Source: Hallella colorans
GTDB taxonomy: Bacteria; Bacteroidota; Bacteroidia; Bacteroidales; Bacteroidaceae
DNA: 64,000 nt
Direction of reading: 5' to 3'
NCBI RefSeq assembly: GCF_003096815.1
Contig: NZ_QENY01000013.1
Location: 1-64,000, forward strand
Position 1 is the stretch's first letter, and every line of letters starts with the position of its first letter. Positions 15,825-24,612 of this stretch are shown here, in pieces. Below the pieces are notes generated by a model, which saw only the letters and a program-made list of their open reading frames with translations, was not told the origin of the DNA and did no database searches. The translations under genes and the position numbers were made by a program.

Positions 15825-17831
15825 CTACCCATTCATGGAGAGGAGGAACTCCGAGTTGTCTCGTGTCTTCTCCATGCGATCATGGATGGCGTTCATGGCT
15901 TCCAATGGGTTCATGTCGGCGATGTACTTGCGCAAGATCCACATGCGGTCGAGGGTGGTCTTGTCGTGCAAAAGGTCGTCTCGACGAGTGCTCGAGGCTA
16001 TGAGGTTGACAGATGGGAATATGCGTTTGTTGCTCAAAGAGCGATCCAATTGCAGCTCCATGTTGCCCGTACCCTTAAACTCTTCGAATATTACTTCGTC
16101 CATTTTGCTGCCGGTGTCTATGAGAGCAGTGGCGACAATGGTGAGAGAACCTCCTCCCTCAATGTTTCGGGCAGCGCCAAAAAAGCGCTTGGGCTTCTGC
16201 AAAGCATTGGCGTCGACGCCACCAGTGAGCACCTTGCCGCTGGCTGGCGACACCGTGTTGTAGGCGCGTGCGAGCCGTGTTATGGAGTCGAGGAATATCA
16301 CCACGTCGTGCCCGCACTCTACCATGCGCTTGGCTTTCTCCAATACGATGCCGGCTATTTTGACGTGACGCTCGGCCGCTTCGTCGAACGTAGAGGCTAT
16401 AACTTCTGCATTGACGGTGCGCGCCATGTCTGTGACCTCTTCCGGGCGCTCATCGATAAGCAGCATCATGAGGTAGGCCTCAGGGTGGTTGGCGGCTATG
16501 GCGTTGGCGATATTCTTCATCAATATGGTCTTACCGGTCTTGGGTTGGGCCACGATCAAGGCGCGTTGACCTTTGCCTATGGGTGAGAAGAGGTCGACAA
16601 TGCGTGTGGATAGATTGGTGGTCTTGGGATCTCCGCAGAGTGTGAACTTTTCTTCGGGGAAGAGCGGGGTGAGGTGCTCAAACGGTATGCGGTCGCGAAT
16701 TTCGGCCGGCGTGCGCCCATTGATTTTATCAATACCCGTCAGTGGAAAATATTTCTCGCCCTCGCGCGGTGGTCTTACATGACATTCCACCACGTCGCCG
16801 GTCTTCAAATTGAAGTGCTTGATTTGCTGGGCAGCCACGTATACGTCGTCGGGCGATGATAAATAGTTATAGTCGCTGGAGCGTAAGAAGCCATAGCCGT
16901 CTGGCATGATCTCCAAGACTCCGATGCCTTTGATGAGATCCGTGAAGTCGTATGTTTGCTGGTTGCCATTCGATGTATTGCCGCTTGGCTGATAGCTCGG
17001 GGTCGCTGGCTGCGCAGAAGAGTTGATGGGATTGTCGAACATGTCATAATTGGGCACCTCGCCTTGGTCTTCAATGGGCAGGTCGGTCACAATCAAGAAG
17101 TCTGACCCATCGCCCGGATCTCCAGCCCAAACACCATCGGGTTTTTCAGATTCCTCGCTGTCTGTGTCGTCGTCCTTGCGCGAATTGATTTTTGCTTGTA
17201 ACTTGGCGATCAGTTCGTCGTTGGCCTTGTTGTCCTCATTCTCGCCTTTTTTGGCAAACGAGGCTTCTGGGATGACAGCCTCTTCGTCGTTTGTGATGGC
17301 GTCAACGTTGTCTTTTTTCACGGTCTTTTGATTTTGTGTTTCTTTCTGGATGGTGTCTTGGGTGTTGTCCTCGCCATCGTTTGCCTTGAGGGCTTCAATT
17401 TCTTCGATGAGTTTGCGTTCTTGTTTCGTTTTTGGGCCACGATGTTTTGGCATGGCTGCCAATTGCGCTTCTAATTCTGAAATTTTCTTTTGTGGATTGC
17501 TTTCCTCTGTTTTTGAAGTGGTTGTAACAGTATTGTTTTTGAATAGTTGCAACTGTGTGTTCCCGTTTTTTCCGTTTCTCGTGTCGAAGTTTTCGCCATC
17601 CTTTCCTTTCACCGAGTACACGCGGTCTGGCTCGCTACGCCCTATACGCATGCGCTTGTGCTTGGCAGATAACAATGTTTGGTTTTTGCTCTCGTCTTCT
17701 GCCTGCTTGTCAAGGATGGCGTATATTAGTTGGTCGGTATCATTATAATCATTTGAGTTAATGCCAAGGTTGTCGGCAATATCTCCCAATGCAGAGATAC
17801 CTTTGGATAATAATTCCTCTTTGCTATACAT
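15825..17831 (-). CDS. rho: Transcription termination factor Rho with long disordered insertion
   Basis: 668-residue Rho, about 250 longer than the E. coli protein. Residues 1-45 are the Rho N-terminal helical domain. Residues about 46-295 are a charged, low-complexity, Asn/Gln/Lys/Asp-rich insertion predicted to be disordered. Residues about 300-372 form the cold-shock-like RNA-binding domain ([16 protein letters not shown]). The hexameric ATPase follows, with Walker A AQPKTGKT (428-435), Walker [11 protein letters not shown] and the conserved [12 protein letters not shown]. Such insertions are typical of Bacteroidota; in B. thetaiotaomicron the insertion drives Rho condensate formation (established in the literature). 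Transcribed from its own predicted promoter at 17902. Confidence 0.97.
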   Translation of the reverse strand: MYSKEELLSKGISALGDIADNLGINSNDYNDTDQLIYAILDKQAEDESKNQTLLSAKHKRMRIGRSEPDRVYSVKGKDGENFDTRNGKNGNTQLQLFKNNTVTTTSKTEESNPQKKISELEAQLAAMPKHRGPKTKQERKLIEEIEALKANDGEDNTQDTIQKETQNQKTVKKDNVDAITNDEEAVIPEASFAKKGENEDNKANDELIAKLQAKINSRKDDDTDSEESEKPDGVWAGDPGDGSDFLIVTDLPIEDQGEVPNYDMFDNPINSSAQPATPSYQPSGNTSNGNQQTYDFTDLIKGIGVLEIMPDGYGFLRSSDYNYLSSPDDVYVAAQQIKHFNLKTGDVVECHVRPPREGEKYFPLTGIDKINGRTPAEIRDRIPFEHLTPLFPEEKFTLCGDPKTTNLSTRIVDLFSPIGKGQRALIVAQPKTGKTILMKNIANAIAANHPEAYLMMLLIDERPEEVTDMARTVNAEVIASTFDEAAERHVKIAGIVLEKAKRMVECGHDVVIFLDSITRLARAYNTVSPASGKVLTGGVDANALQKPKRFFGAARNIEGGGSLTIVATALIDTGSKMDEVIFEEFKGTGNMELQLDRSLSNKRIFPSVNLIASSTRRDDLLHDKTTLDRMWILRKYIADMNPLEAMNAIHDRMEKTRDNSEFLLSMNG

Positions 17832-17864
17832 GTTTGTATGGTAAAATTTGTTTTAATGGGAAGA

Positions 17865-17884
17865 ATGCTTCAAAAGTGAAGCAT
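17865..17884 (-). promoter_or_regulatory. Hairpin in the rho 5' leader
   Basis: 7-bp stem ATGCTTC/GAAGCAT (17865-17871 with 17878-17884), about 35 bases upstream of the rho start codon. A T-run follows on the plus strand only, so in the rho transcript it is a plain leader hairpin rather than a terminator. Could take part in rho autoregulation; untested. Confidence 0.35.
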
Positions 17885-17901
17885 TTTTATGAAATGTGTT
17901 G

Positions 17902-17909
17902 CAAAGGTA
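17902..17909 (-). promoter_or_regulatory. Predicted -7 element of rho
   Basis: TACCTTTG on the minus strand fits TAnnTTTG, 70 bases upstream of the rho start. Predicted transcription start near 17895. No good -33 element seen. Confidence 0.5.
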
Positions 17910-18030
17910 ATAAAATGTGTCGATTTACGAAATTTATGCTCCATAAAATCTTCTTTATTAACATATATTTATTTTTCTCTTGTTGCAAAATCATTTCTTG
18001 TTGGTACGAGGTCGTTTTTCCGCGAGCGAG

Positions 18031-18063
18031 ACGCCCAGACAAGCATGACGCTTGTCTGGGCGT
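18031..18063. repeat. Strong isolated hairpin between rho and M20
   Basis: 14-bp perfect arms ACGCCCAGACAAGC (18031-18044) and 18050-18063, with a 5-base loop ATGAC. On the plus strand only TTTG follows; on the minus strand CTCGCTCGCGG follows, so it is not a standard intrinsic terminator for the M20 gene, whose stop is 142 bases away. Could be a processed or Rho-linked 3' end, or a protein-binding site. Confidence 0.6.
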
Positions 18064-18205
18064 TTGATACGAAGCCTTATATTATATAAGGTGTAGTTAT
18101 GTGTTATATGAGGCTCGTCCTACTTAGCTTGCTTCATGATTAAACAAGAGTTGCTGTAGGGTGGCAAGTGTTATCGTAGTTTGTGTCTTGAATAAGTTAA
18201 AGTTG

Positions 18206-19384
18206 TTATTTCAAGTATTCCTCACAGAGTGCCACCCAGAGCGATGCTCCCACAGCCAGGATGTCTTGGTCGAAGATATATGCCGGATTGTGCACCATAG
18301 GCGTGTCTCCGTTGCCAATCATCACGTAGCTGCCCGGTTTGTGCTGTAACATGAATGCGAAGTCTTCGCTGCTCATCATGGGTTTGCATGGGTACACCAC
18401 GCTGTCTTCGCCAAATCGTTGGCGGGCCACGTTGGCGGCGAACTGGGTTTCTTCTCGTGTGTTCACCAACACGGCGCCCGGTTGTCCCTCCTTGATGTCG
18501 TACTCGCACCCGAAGCATTCGGCTTGGGCGGCCGTAATCTCTCTTATGCGCCGCAACGCTGCCTTGCGTGCATCTGTCTGCATGTTGCGCATGGAGAGCT
18601 TGAGCATGGCCTCGTTGGGTATGACATTGCCCGAGTTTCCGGCTTGAAATGAGCCGATTGTCACCACGCTGTTTTGCCAAGGTGACAGGTTGCGCGACAC
18701 GATGGTCTGCAGGGCCATCACCAGTGACGCGCCAGCCACCACGGGGTCTATGGTCAGCTCGGGCATGGAGCCGTGCCCACCCTTGCCCGTAAGTCGTATC
18801 TCCCAATTGTCCACGGCTGACATAGTCTCGCCCTCATGGAAGTGAAACACTCCCTTTGGCAATCCCGGTATGTTGTGCATGGCGTATACCCGATCCACGT
18901 CGAAGCGCTCAAAAAGACCGTCGGCAATCATTGATGGGCCACCCTGCATGGTCTCTTCGGCCGGCTGGAATATGAAACGTACCGTTCCATTGAACTTCTT
19001 GGTCTTGGCAAGGTATTTGGCGGCGCCTAAGGCCATGGCAGAATGGCCGTCGTGCCCGCACAGGTGCGACACGTGGTCGTGCTTGCTCTTGTATGGCAAG
19101 TCGTTTGTCTCGGTCATTGGTAGGGCGTCCATGTCTGCCCTGATGCCAATGCTTTTTTTGCCATCTCCGTGGCGCATGGTAGCCACCAATCCCTCTATGT
19201 CGTTCTTGCCTACATGTTCGCAGACCTCGTATCCCCATTCTCTGAGTAGCGTCGCTATGTATTTAGCGGTGTTACGCTCTTGGGTGGACACCTCTGGGTT
19301 GGCATGGATATGGCACATCCACGATTTCATCTCGGGCAGTAGCTCTGCCACTCCCACGATAGGTTTTGCTTTTATTTCACTCAT
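18206..19384 (-). CDS. M20-family amidohydrolase (hippurate hydrolase/aminoacylase type)
   Basis: 392-residue cytoplasmic hydrolase of peptidase family M20D. Metal-binding residues are visible in IGIRADMDALPM (Asp), HLCGHDGHSAMAL (Cys and His), QPAEETMQGG (tandem Glu) and the later VYAMHNIPGLPKG (His). Members cleave N-acyl amino acids, hippurate or similar amides; the exact substrate cannot be read from sequence. No signal peptide. Single gene with its own predicted promoter at 19472, transcribed away from the nucleoside-transporter run. Confidence 0.9.
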   Translation of the reverse strand: MSEIKAKPIVGVAELLPEMKSWMCHIHANPEVSTQERNTAKYIATLLREWGYEVCEHVGKNDIEGLVATMRHGDGKKSIGIRADMDALPMTETNDLPYKSKHDHVSHLCGHDGHSAMALGAAKYLAKTKKFNGTVRFIFQPAEETMQGGPSMIADGLFERFDVDRVYAMHNIPGLPKGVFHFHEGETMSAVDNWEIRLTGKGGHGSMPELTIDPVVAGASLVMALQTIVSRNLSPWQNSVVTIGSFQAGNSGNVIPNEAMLKLSMRNMQTDARKAALRRIREITAAQAECFGCEYDIKEGQPGAVLVNTREETQFAANVARQRFGEDSVVYPCKPMMSSEDFAFMLQHKPGSYVMIGNGDTPMVHNPAYIFDQDILAVGASLWVALCEEYLK

Positions 19385-19471
19385 ATCGCATTGTTGTTGC
19401 GCCTGCCTTATCCATAATAAAGGCCTGCCGTTAGTCTGTTTTGTCTGTCTGTATATTTGATAATATTAATG

Positions 19472-19479
19472 CAAAAATA
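19472..19479 (-). promoter_or_regulatory. Predicted -7 element of the M20 gene
   Basis: TATTTTTG on the minus strand matches TAnnTTTG, 88 bases upstream of the start codon. Confidence 0.4.
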
Positions 19480-19848
19480 CCAAACATTGTCGATATAACT
19501 CGTGTGAAGTTGATAATATTACATTTTTTTTTATTGGCATTGGGAAAAACAGATGGTGGTGGCATGAAATGTGGTATGTATTTTTTAAATCAAAGTGTAA
19601 AAGCGATTGGTCGCGTAATGAACCACGCTCCTTTGCTTATTTACATATTTCCTCAAAAAAATGAAAAGCTGATAAGACAGCCATATAGAGCCTATCTTTA
19701 AAAAGTTTTTCCCTCACAATCCCCATTGTCATATCACGATAACAGCTAATAGGCCAACAGCAGATAAGATTGCTTGGGAATGTGGTGTTATTATACCTTG
19801 AAATAAGAGAGCCACTTATATTTCTGTCGTAAAAATGTACAAAAATGT

Positions 19849-19876
19849 TTTTTTATGGAGAAAAGTATTATCTTTG
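19849..19876 (+). promoter_or_regulatory. Predicted promoter of the nucleoside-transporter run
   Basis: TATCTTTG (19869-19876) matches the -7 consensus; a T-rich stretch lies at about the -33 position. Predicted start near 19883, leaving a 55-base leader that includes a mini-ORF. Confidence 0.45.
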
Positions 19877-19899
19877 CAATTGAAAAAACAAGGAGAGGG

Positions 19900-19926
19900 A
19901 TGCCTGTAGGGAGCTTCCCGTCATAA
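19900..19926 (+). other. Possible 8-codon leader ORF
   Basis: ATG at 19900, directly preceded by AGGAGAGGG, encodes MPVGSFPS and stops at 19926, 13 bases before the transporter ATG. The purine-rich ribosome site is better than those of most genes here. Either a short translated leader or chance. Confidence 0.3.
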
Positions 19927-19938
19927 AATCGAATTGAT

Positions 19939-21189
19939 ATGAATTTGAAAGTGCGCTTGGCGCTGATGAACTTTTTGGAGTTTGCCGTTTGGGGTGCCTA
20001 TCTCACGTGCATGGGCATCTATCTGAGCAATATCGGCATGGCTTCGCATATCGGAGCATTTTTTGCCATGCAAGGTATCGTGTCTATCTTTATGCCTGCT
20101 TTGATGGGTATCATTGCCGACCGATGGGTGCCAGCCCAACGACTGTTGGGCTATTGTCACCTCTTGGCCGGTGCGTTCATGCTCATGACGGCTTGGTACG
20201 GCCATGCGCAGGGCCAAGAGGCACAGTTCGGCACGCTGTTTGGACTTTACTCCTTGAGTGTGGCGTTCTACATGCCAACGCTTGCCCTGACCAACTCGGT
20301 GGCCTATAACGCCCTGACTCGAGCCGGGCTTGACACCGTGAAGGATTTTCCGCCCATTCGGGTGCTTGGCACCGTGGGTTTCATCTGCACGATGTGGTTT
20401 GTCGATATCATGGGTTTCAAGACCAATGAACTGCAATTTGTCACGAGCGGTGTGTTGAGCGTGGTGCTCTTCTTGTACTCGTTCACGCTGCCAGCCTGTC
20501 CCGTGTCGTGTGATGACGAGCGCAAATCCGTGGTCGATGCTTTGGGATTGCGTGCGTTCAGCCTGTTCAAAGACCGGCACATGGCTATCTTTTTCATCTT
20601 TTCCATGCTCTTGGGTGTGAGCTTGCAAATCACCAATGGCTTTGCCACACCGTTCATAGAGAGTTTTGCAAAGATACCTGAATATGCCGAAACCTTTGGC
20701 GTGAAGCACTCGGTGATACTCTATTCCATATCACAAGTGAGCGAGACGCTTTGCATCTTGATGATACCTTTCTTTATGAAACGTTATGGCATCAAGAATG
20801 TCATGCTTATCGCCATGTTCGCATGGGTGCTGCGTTTTGGGTTGCTGGGCGCCGGCAATCCCGGGTCGGGCGTATGGATGTTTGTGGCATCGATGATAAT
20901 ATACGGTGTAGCTTTCGACTTTTTCAATATTTCTGGCTCGCTATTCGTGGACCGTTCCACTGACCCACATCTGCGCTCGTCGGCCCAAGGTCTGTTCATG
21001 CTAATGACCAATGGGTTGGGAGCCACCATCGGTTCGTTTGCCGCGCAAGCCGTGGTTAACGCCAACACTGTGGACGGCGTGACGGCGTGGCAAACCTGTT
21101 GGTACACCTTCGCGGCGTATGCTTTGGTGGTGGGCGTTGCTTTTGCCATCATTTTCAGACCTAAAAGTAGCGTGAACGCACAAAAATAG
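19939..21189 (+). CDS. MFS nucleoside transporter (NupG-like)
   Basis: 416-residue inner-membrane transporter with about 12 hydrophobic segments, from ALMNFLEFAVWGAYLTCMGI at the N-terminus to YTFAAYALVVGVAFAIIF at the C-terminus. The opening (NFLEFAVWGAYL) and GIIADRW loop resemble the nucleoside:H+ symporter family of the major facilitator superfamily (NupG/XapB). Expected to take up nucleosides with protons. First gene of a long plus-strand run, with a predicted promoter and a mini-ORF just upstream. Confidence 0.85.
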   Translation: MNLKVRLALMNFLEFAVWGAYLTCMGIYLSNIGMASHIGAFFAMQGIVSIFMPALMGIIADRWVPAQRLLGYCHLLAGAFMLMTAWYGHAQGQEAQFGTLFGLYSLSVAFYMPTLALTNSVAYNALTRAGLDTVKDFPPIRVLGTVGFICTMWFVDIMGFKTNELQFVTSGVLSVVLFLYSFTLPACPVSCDDERKSVVDALGLRAFSLFKDRHMAIFFIFSMLLGVSLQITNGFATPFIESFAKIPEYAETFGVKHSVILYSISQVSETLCILMIPFFMKRYGIKNVMLIAMFAWVLRFGLLGAGNPGSGVWMFVASMIIYGVAFDFFNISGSLFVDRSTDPHLRSSAQGLFMLMTNGLGATIGSFAAQAVVNANTVDGVTAWQTCWYTFAAYALVVGVAFAIIFRPKSSVNAQK

Positions 21190-21316
21190 AAATAAGAGTC
21201 GCATGGGTCTGAGCGATATGGCAACAAAAATGATATGTGACCGCGCGAATGCCCCATCACTCTTGCGCACGTTTCTTGCCCCCCTTATCTCTCAAAATAA
21301 ACGAAGGAAATATTTG

Positions 21317-21916
21317 ATGATAAAAAGAGTAAGACTCATATTCAAGAGCGTCTCGGAGATAGTAGGCGCCAAAAACATAGGATTGTTGGTACTTACCGAC
21401 TCTGCCGAGATGCGACAGGTGGTCTTGCCGTGCGACGAGCGTACGTTGCAAGCGTTTGCCATGCGTATAAAGCGCACGCCCACGGTGGACAAGCTGTTGC
21501 CCGAGGTGTTGACCAACGTGGTGCAATGGCAGACCGAATTGCGTTTGGAAGTACACATAGATCGCCTGCGTAAGGGCAAATATCAGGCCGTGTTGAGCAA
21601 TGAAGATACACTCGATGAGGTGCCCATCATGGCTGCTGATGGTGTGTTATTGTCGTTTGTGACACGTGGTGACATACCCGTGATGATGGCGGAGGAACTG
21701 TTTATGCGCCAAAGTACCGTCTACGACGATGGCGCGAGCGGTGTGTCGCTACCCGTAAATACCATAAGCGACGAGATGTTGCAAAGTGCGTTGGACAAGG
21801 CCATTAAGAACGAGAACTATGAGATGGCGTCGGATCTCAGAGACGAAATGAACCGGCGCAAGAAGGTATCACGCGGTGATGTTGGCAGCGTCGAGCCCCA
21901 AAATGGCAAGGAATGA
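21317..21916 (+). CDS. Bifunctional nuclease family protein with UvrB/UvrC motif
   Basis: 199 residues. The DUF151/BFN domain covers about residues 1-135 (VGAKNIGLLVLTDSAEMRQV, then LRLEVHIDRLRKGKYQAVL). A short UVR motif (LDKAIKNENYEMASDLRDEM, about 166-185), as in UvrB, UvrC and ClpC, closes the protein. The founding plant protein has RNase and DNase activity; bacterial members are poorly known. The frame is open to 21203, but ATG 21317, preceded by AAGGAAAT, begins the conserved domain. The last 4 bases overlap rsmE (ATGA). Confidence 0.85.
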   Translation: MIKRVRLIFKSVSEIVGAKNIGLLVLTDSAEMRQVVLPCDERTLQAFAMRIKRTPTVDKLLPEVLTNVVQWQTELRLEVHIDRLRKGKYQAVLSNEDTLDEVPIMAADGVLLSFVTRGDIPVMMAEELFMRQSTVYDDGASGVSLPVNTISDEMLQSALDKAIKNENYEMASDLRDEMNRRKKVSRGDVGSVEPQNGKE

Positions 21917-22635
21917 AAGAAACGCGGTTTTTTTATGTGCCCCAAGCGGCAAGCAGTGACGAGTTGCCCGAGGAGGAAGCCAAGCATGCCGTGCGTGTGT
22001 TGCGGTTGCAGGCAGGCGACGAACTATACCTGATGGATGGACAGGGCACCTTTTATGACGCGGAGCTGACACTCGCCTCTGCCAAGCATTGCTTCTATCG
22101 CATTGCGCGCGCGCTGCCGCAACAGAAAAGATGGCAAGGACGTATACATTTGGCCATAGCCCCCACCAAGATGATGGAGCGCATGGAATGGCTTTTGGAG
22201 AAAGCCACTGAGATCGGTTTTGACGAGGCTACGTTGCTGCTCTGCCGTTTCTCGGAGCGCAAGACCGCTCGCGTTGATCGGCTTGACAGGATTGTGATAG
22301 CCGCTACTAAGCAGAGCAGGCAAGGGTGGAAACCCACATTGACGAGTCTCACGCCGTTTGCACATTTTGTGCAGACCCCACGCGCCGGTCGCAAATTTAT
22401 CTGCCATTGCTATGAGGAGGTGCCCAAGGTGGATCTCTATGACACGTTGCGCGCTATGCCACCGCATGACGAGGTGACGGTGCTCGTGGGACCAGAGGGC
22501 GATTTTTCTTTGGACGAGGTGAGGCTGGCCATGGCCCACGGCTATGAGAGTGTGACGCTTGGCAATAGCAGGTTGCGCACCGAGACGGCCGGACTGATGG
22601 CGGTGACGATGGCTCAACTATCAAAAAGATTGTGA
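21913..22635 (+). CDS. rsmE: 16S rRNA (uracil-1498-N3)-methyltransferase
   Basis: 240-residue SPOUT methyltransferase that methylates U1498 of 16S rRNA using SAM. The N-terminal PUA-like domain includes EEAKHAVRVLRLQAGDEL. The catalytic half contains IAPTKMMERMEWLLEKATEI, RIVIAATKQSRQGWKP and the SAM-binding knot VLVGPEGDFSLDEV, then LGNSRLRTETAGL, all diagnostic of RsmE. Length is normal. Overlaps the preceding gene by 4 bases and the next by 1, so translation is coupled. Confidence 0.95.
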   Translation: MKETRFFYVPQAASSDELPEEEAKHAVRVLRLQAGDELYLMDGQGTFYDAELTLASAKHCFYRIARALPQQKRWQGRIHLAIAPTKMMERMEWLLEKATEIGFDEATLLLCRFSERKTARVDRLDRIVIAATKQSRQGWKPTLTSLTPFAHFVQTPRAGRKFICHCYEEVPKVDLYDTLRAMPPHDEVTVLVGPEGDFSLDEVRLAMAHGYESVTLGNSRLRTETAGLMAVTMAQLSKRL

Positions 22636-23963
22636 TGAAAAAAATATTTTATGGTTTGATGGCGCTGCTCATGACGGCGCTCGCATCGTGCTCGGACACC
22701 GATTATCTTAACGCTGTGCCAGCCGAGAGTAAACTTATCATGGGAATAGACCCAGTGAAAGTGAGTGGTACGGGCAACCAGCTCGTGTTGAAGACATTGC
22801 TGCATGTGTCTGATTTGGACAAGACCGGGATAGACCTCTCGGCGCGGGTGTACTTCTTTGAGGATGCACAAGGCAATTTGGGATTGTGCGCCAAGGTGAC
22901 AAACCGAGACCGTTTGGACACGACGCTCGGCAAGATAGGTCAAGCGTTAGCTCGCAAAAAAGATTTCGACTTCACGGCACTGCCGAGCCATTGGATAGCC
23001 GGCAGGTCTGACAAGGCGTTGCTGCTCATGGGTCCGGCGTTGCCCGCCGAAGAGGATAAGTTGACGACCATGATGTCAAGGTATTTGTCGGCGGACGAGG
23101 AAACCGGTATCGTGGGCACGCCGATGTTTGCCAAATTAGACTCTATCAAGGCACCGATGTCCTTGGTGTGCAGTGCCGACGCATTGCCCGAGCAGTTGGT
23201 GACACCATTCACTTTGGGCGCGCCACGCGACGCAGACGATTCGCAAGTGATGATTGCCGCCGAGATGAGGGTGGAGAAGGGAAGCTTGATGATAGACGGC
23301 GAGACGTTTTCTTTTATCCCAAAGATAAACCAAGCGCTTAAGAAGGCCGCAGAGGTGTACCGTCCAATAGAGGGACGCTATGCCGCCACAATGGCTGACA
23401 GTGCCGCATATGGCCTGTTTGTTAACGTGGACGGCTCGCGTTTTATACAGCTCATGCGGCACAACAGTGGCTTGAAGGCTATGCTCTCGGGTATCAATAC
23501 GGCTATAGACATGGACAATATCATCAAGAGCGTGGATGGAGACATGGCCTTGATAACCCCCGTGGCGGGAACCAATGATTTCAGTATGACGATGGCGGCC
23601 AAGCTCAAACACGCTGATTGGTTGGCCGATGTGGATTATTGGAAACGTAGCGTGCCGGCCGGTGGACATATCGGAGACTGGGGGCGCGACTGCTATTATT
23701 ATATAGGTGGCCACACATCCTACTATTTTGGGGTGACCGATGATTGGCAATACATGAGTGGCGCTAACAAGGCGGCAGCCTTGGCCAGCGTGAAACCATC
23801 GGCAAACCCTATCGACAAAACGTTGAGAGATAAGATAAAAGGTGAGAAGATGGTGCTGATTGTCAATTTTAACGCACTGCACGCCGACAAGGCCGAGGCG
23901 GTGAAGGCTATGCTCAAACCCATGTTTGGAACGGTCAACACCATCGTTTACACTTTGAAATAG
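22635..23963 (+). CDS. DUF4836-type lipoprotein
   Basis: 442-residue predicted lipoprotein: signal peptide with lipobox LASC (MKKIFYGLMALLMTALASCS, Cys19). The conserved start VPAESKLIMGIDPVKV and the repeated ARVYFFEDAQGNLGL and MALITPVAGTNDFSMTM blocks match the Bacteroidota DUF4836 family, of unknown function. ATG 22635 shares one base with the rsmE stop; a GTG at 22632 is an alternative. It sits four bases before an ABC ATPase gene, so it may work with that transporter, though this is only positional. Confidence 0.75.
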   Translation: MKKIFYGLMALLMTALASCSDTDYLNAVPAESKLIMGIDPVKVSGTGNQLVLKTLLHVSDLDKTGIDLSARVYFFEDAQGNLGLCAKVTNRDRLDTTLGKIGQALARKKDFDFTALPSHWIAGRSDKALLLMGPALPAEEDKLTTMMSRYLSADEETGIVGTPMFAKLDSIKAPMSLVCSADALPEQLVTPFTLGAPRDADDSQVMIAAEMRVEKGSLMIDGETFSFIPKINQALKKAAEVYRPIEGRYAATMADSAAYGLFVNVDGSRFIQLMRHNSGLKAMLSGINTAIDMDNIIKSVDGDMALITPVAGTNDFSMTMAAKLKHADWLADVDYWKRSVPAGGHIGDWGRDCYYYIGGHTSYYFGVTDDWQYMSGANKAAALASVKPSANPIDKTLRDKIKGEKMVLIVNFNALHADKAEAVKAMLKPMFGTVNTIVYTLK

Positions 23964-23967
23964 AACA

Positions 23968-24612
23968 ATGAACACGATCAGTTTGTCATCGGTACTGCCC
24001 GATGTTTTCGCTCGACGCACAGATTTGCGCTCGCAGGTGTGGCAGAGCGACATTAAGTTTGAGAAAGGAGCCAGATACCTTATAGAAGCCAACTCTGGGA
24101 AAGGGAAAAGCACTTTTTGTAGTTATATACTGGGCTATCGCCGTGACTATAGTGGGCATTTGGCTTTTGATGGCCGAGACGCCCAAACGTTGAGAGTGGG
24201 CGAGTGGGTGGATTTGCGCCAAAAACACGTGAGCATGCTTTTTCAGGAGTTGCGCCTTTTTCCCGAGTTGACTGCTATGGAAAACGTGCTGATCAAGAAT
24301 GCGTTGACCCATTTCAAGACAACCATACAAATCGCCACATGGTTTGAGCGCATGGGCATAGCCGACAAAATGGATGTCAAGGTAGGGCTCATGTCGTTCG
24401 GGCAGCAGCAGCGGGTAGCTTTCATGCGGACGTTGGTGCAGCCATTTGACTTCATTCTGGCTGATGAGCCTATCTCCCACCTTGATGATGACAACGCAAA
24501 GATAATGGCCGACATCATGATGGAGGAGACCACAGCGCAGGGTGCCGGTGTCATCGTGACGAGCATTGGCCGCAATTTGCCTTTGAACTACGATAAAACA
24601 TTCGAGCTATGA
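23968..24612 (+). CDS. ABC transporter ATP-binding protein (LolD/FtsE type)
   Basis: 214-residue ATPase. Walker A EANSGKGKST (about residues 44-53), Q-loop LFQELRLFPELT, an unusual ABC signature MSFGQQQRVAFMR in place of LSGGQ, and Walker B FILADEPISHLD are all visible. It pairs with the FtsX-like permease that starts inside its stop (ATGA overlap). Such pairs extract lipoproteins or act mechanically on the envelope rather than importing solutes. Walker A has SGKGKST where SGSGKST is usual. Confidence 0.88.
   Translation: MNTISLSSVLPDVFARRTDLRSQVWQSDIKFEKGARYLIEANSGKGKSTFCSYILGYRRDYSGHLAFDGRDAQTLRVGEWVDLRQKHVSMLFQELRLFPELTAMENVLIKNALTHFKTTIQIATWFERMGIADKMDVKVGLMSFGQQQRVAFMRTLVQPFDFILADEPISHLDDDNAKIMADIMMEETTAQGAGVIVTSIGRNLPLNYDKTFEL

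Larger units (their letters stand above)
17832..18205. other. Intergenic region between rho and the M20 gene
   Basis: Contains the rho leader with a small hairpin (17865-17884), the predicted rho promoter (17902-17909) and a strong isolated hairpin (18031-18063). 18064-18205 shows nothing recognisable. Confidence 0.6.
19385..19938. other. Intergenic region with divergent promoters
   Basis: Holds the predicted M20 promoter (minus, 19472-19479), the predicted transporter promoter (plus, 19869-19876) and a mini-ORF (19900-19926). The central part, 19480-19840, has no convincing coding frame or RNA gene. Confidence 0.6.
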
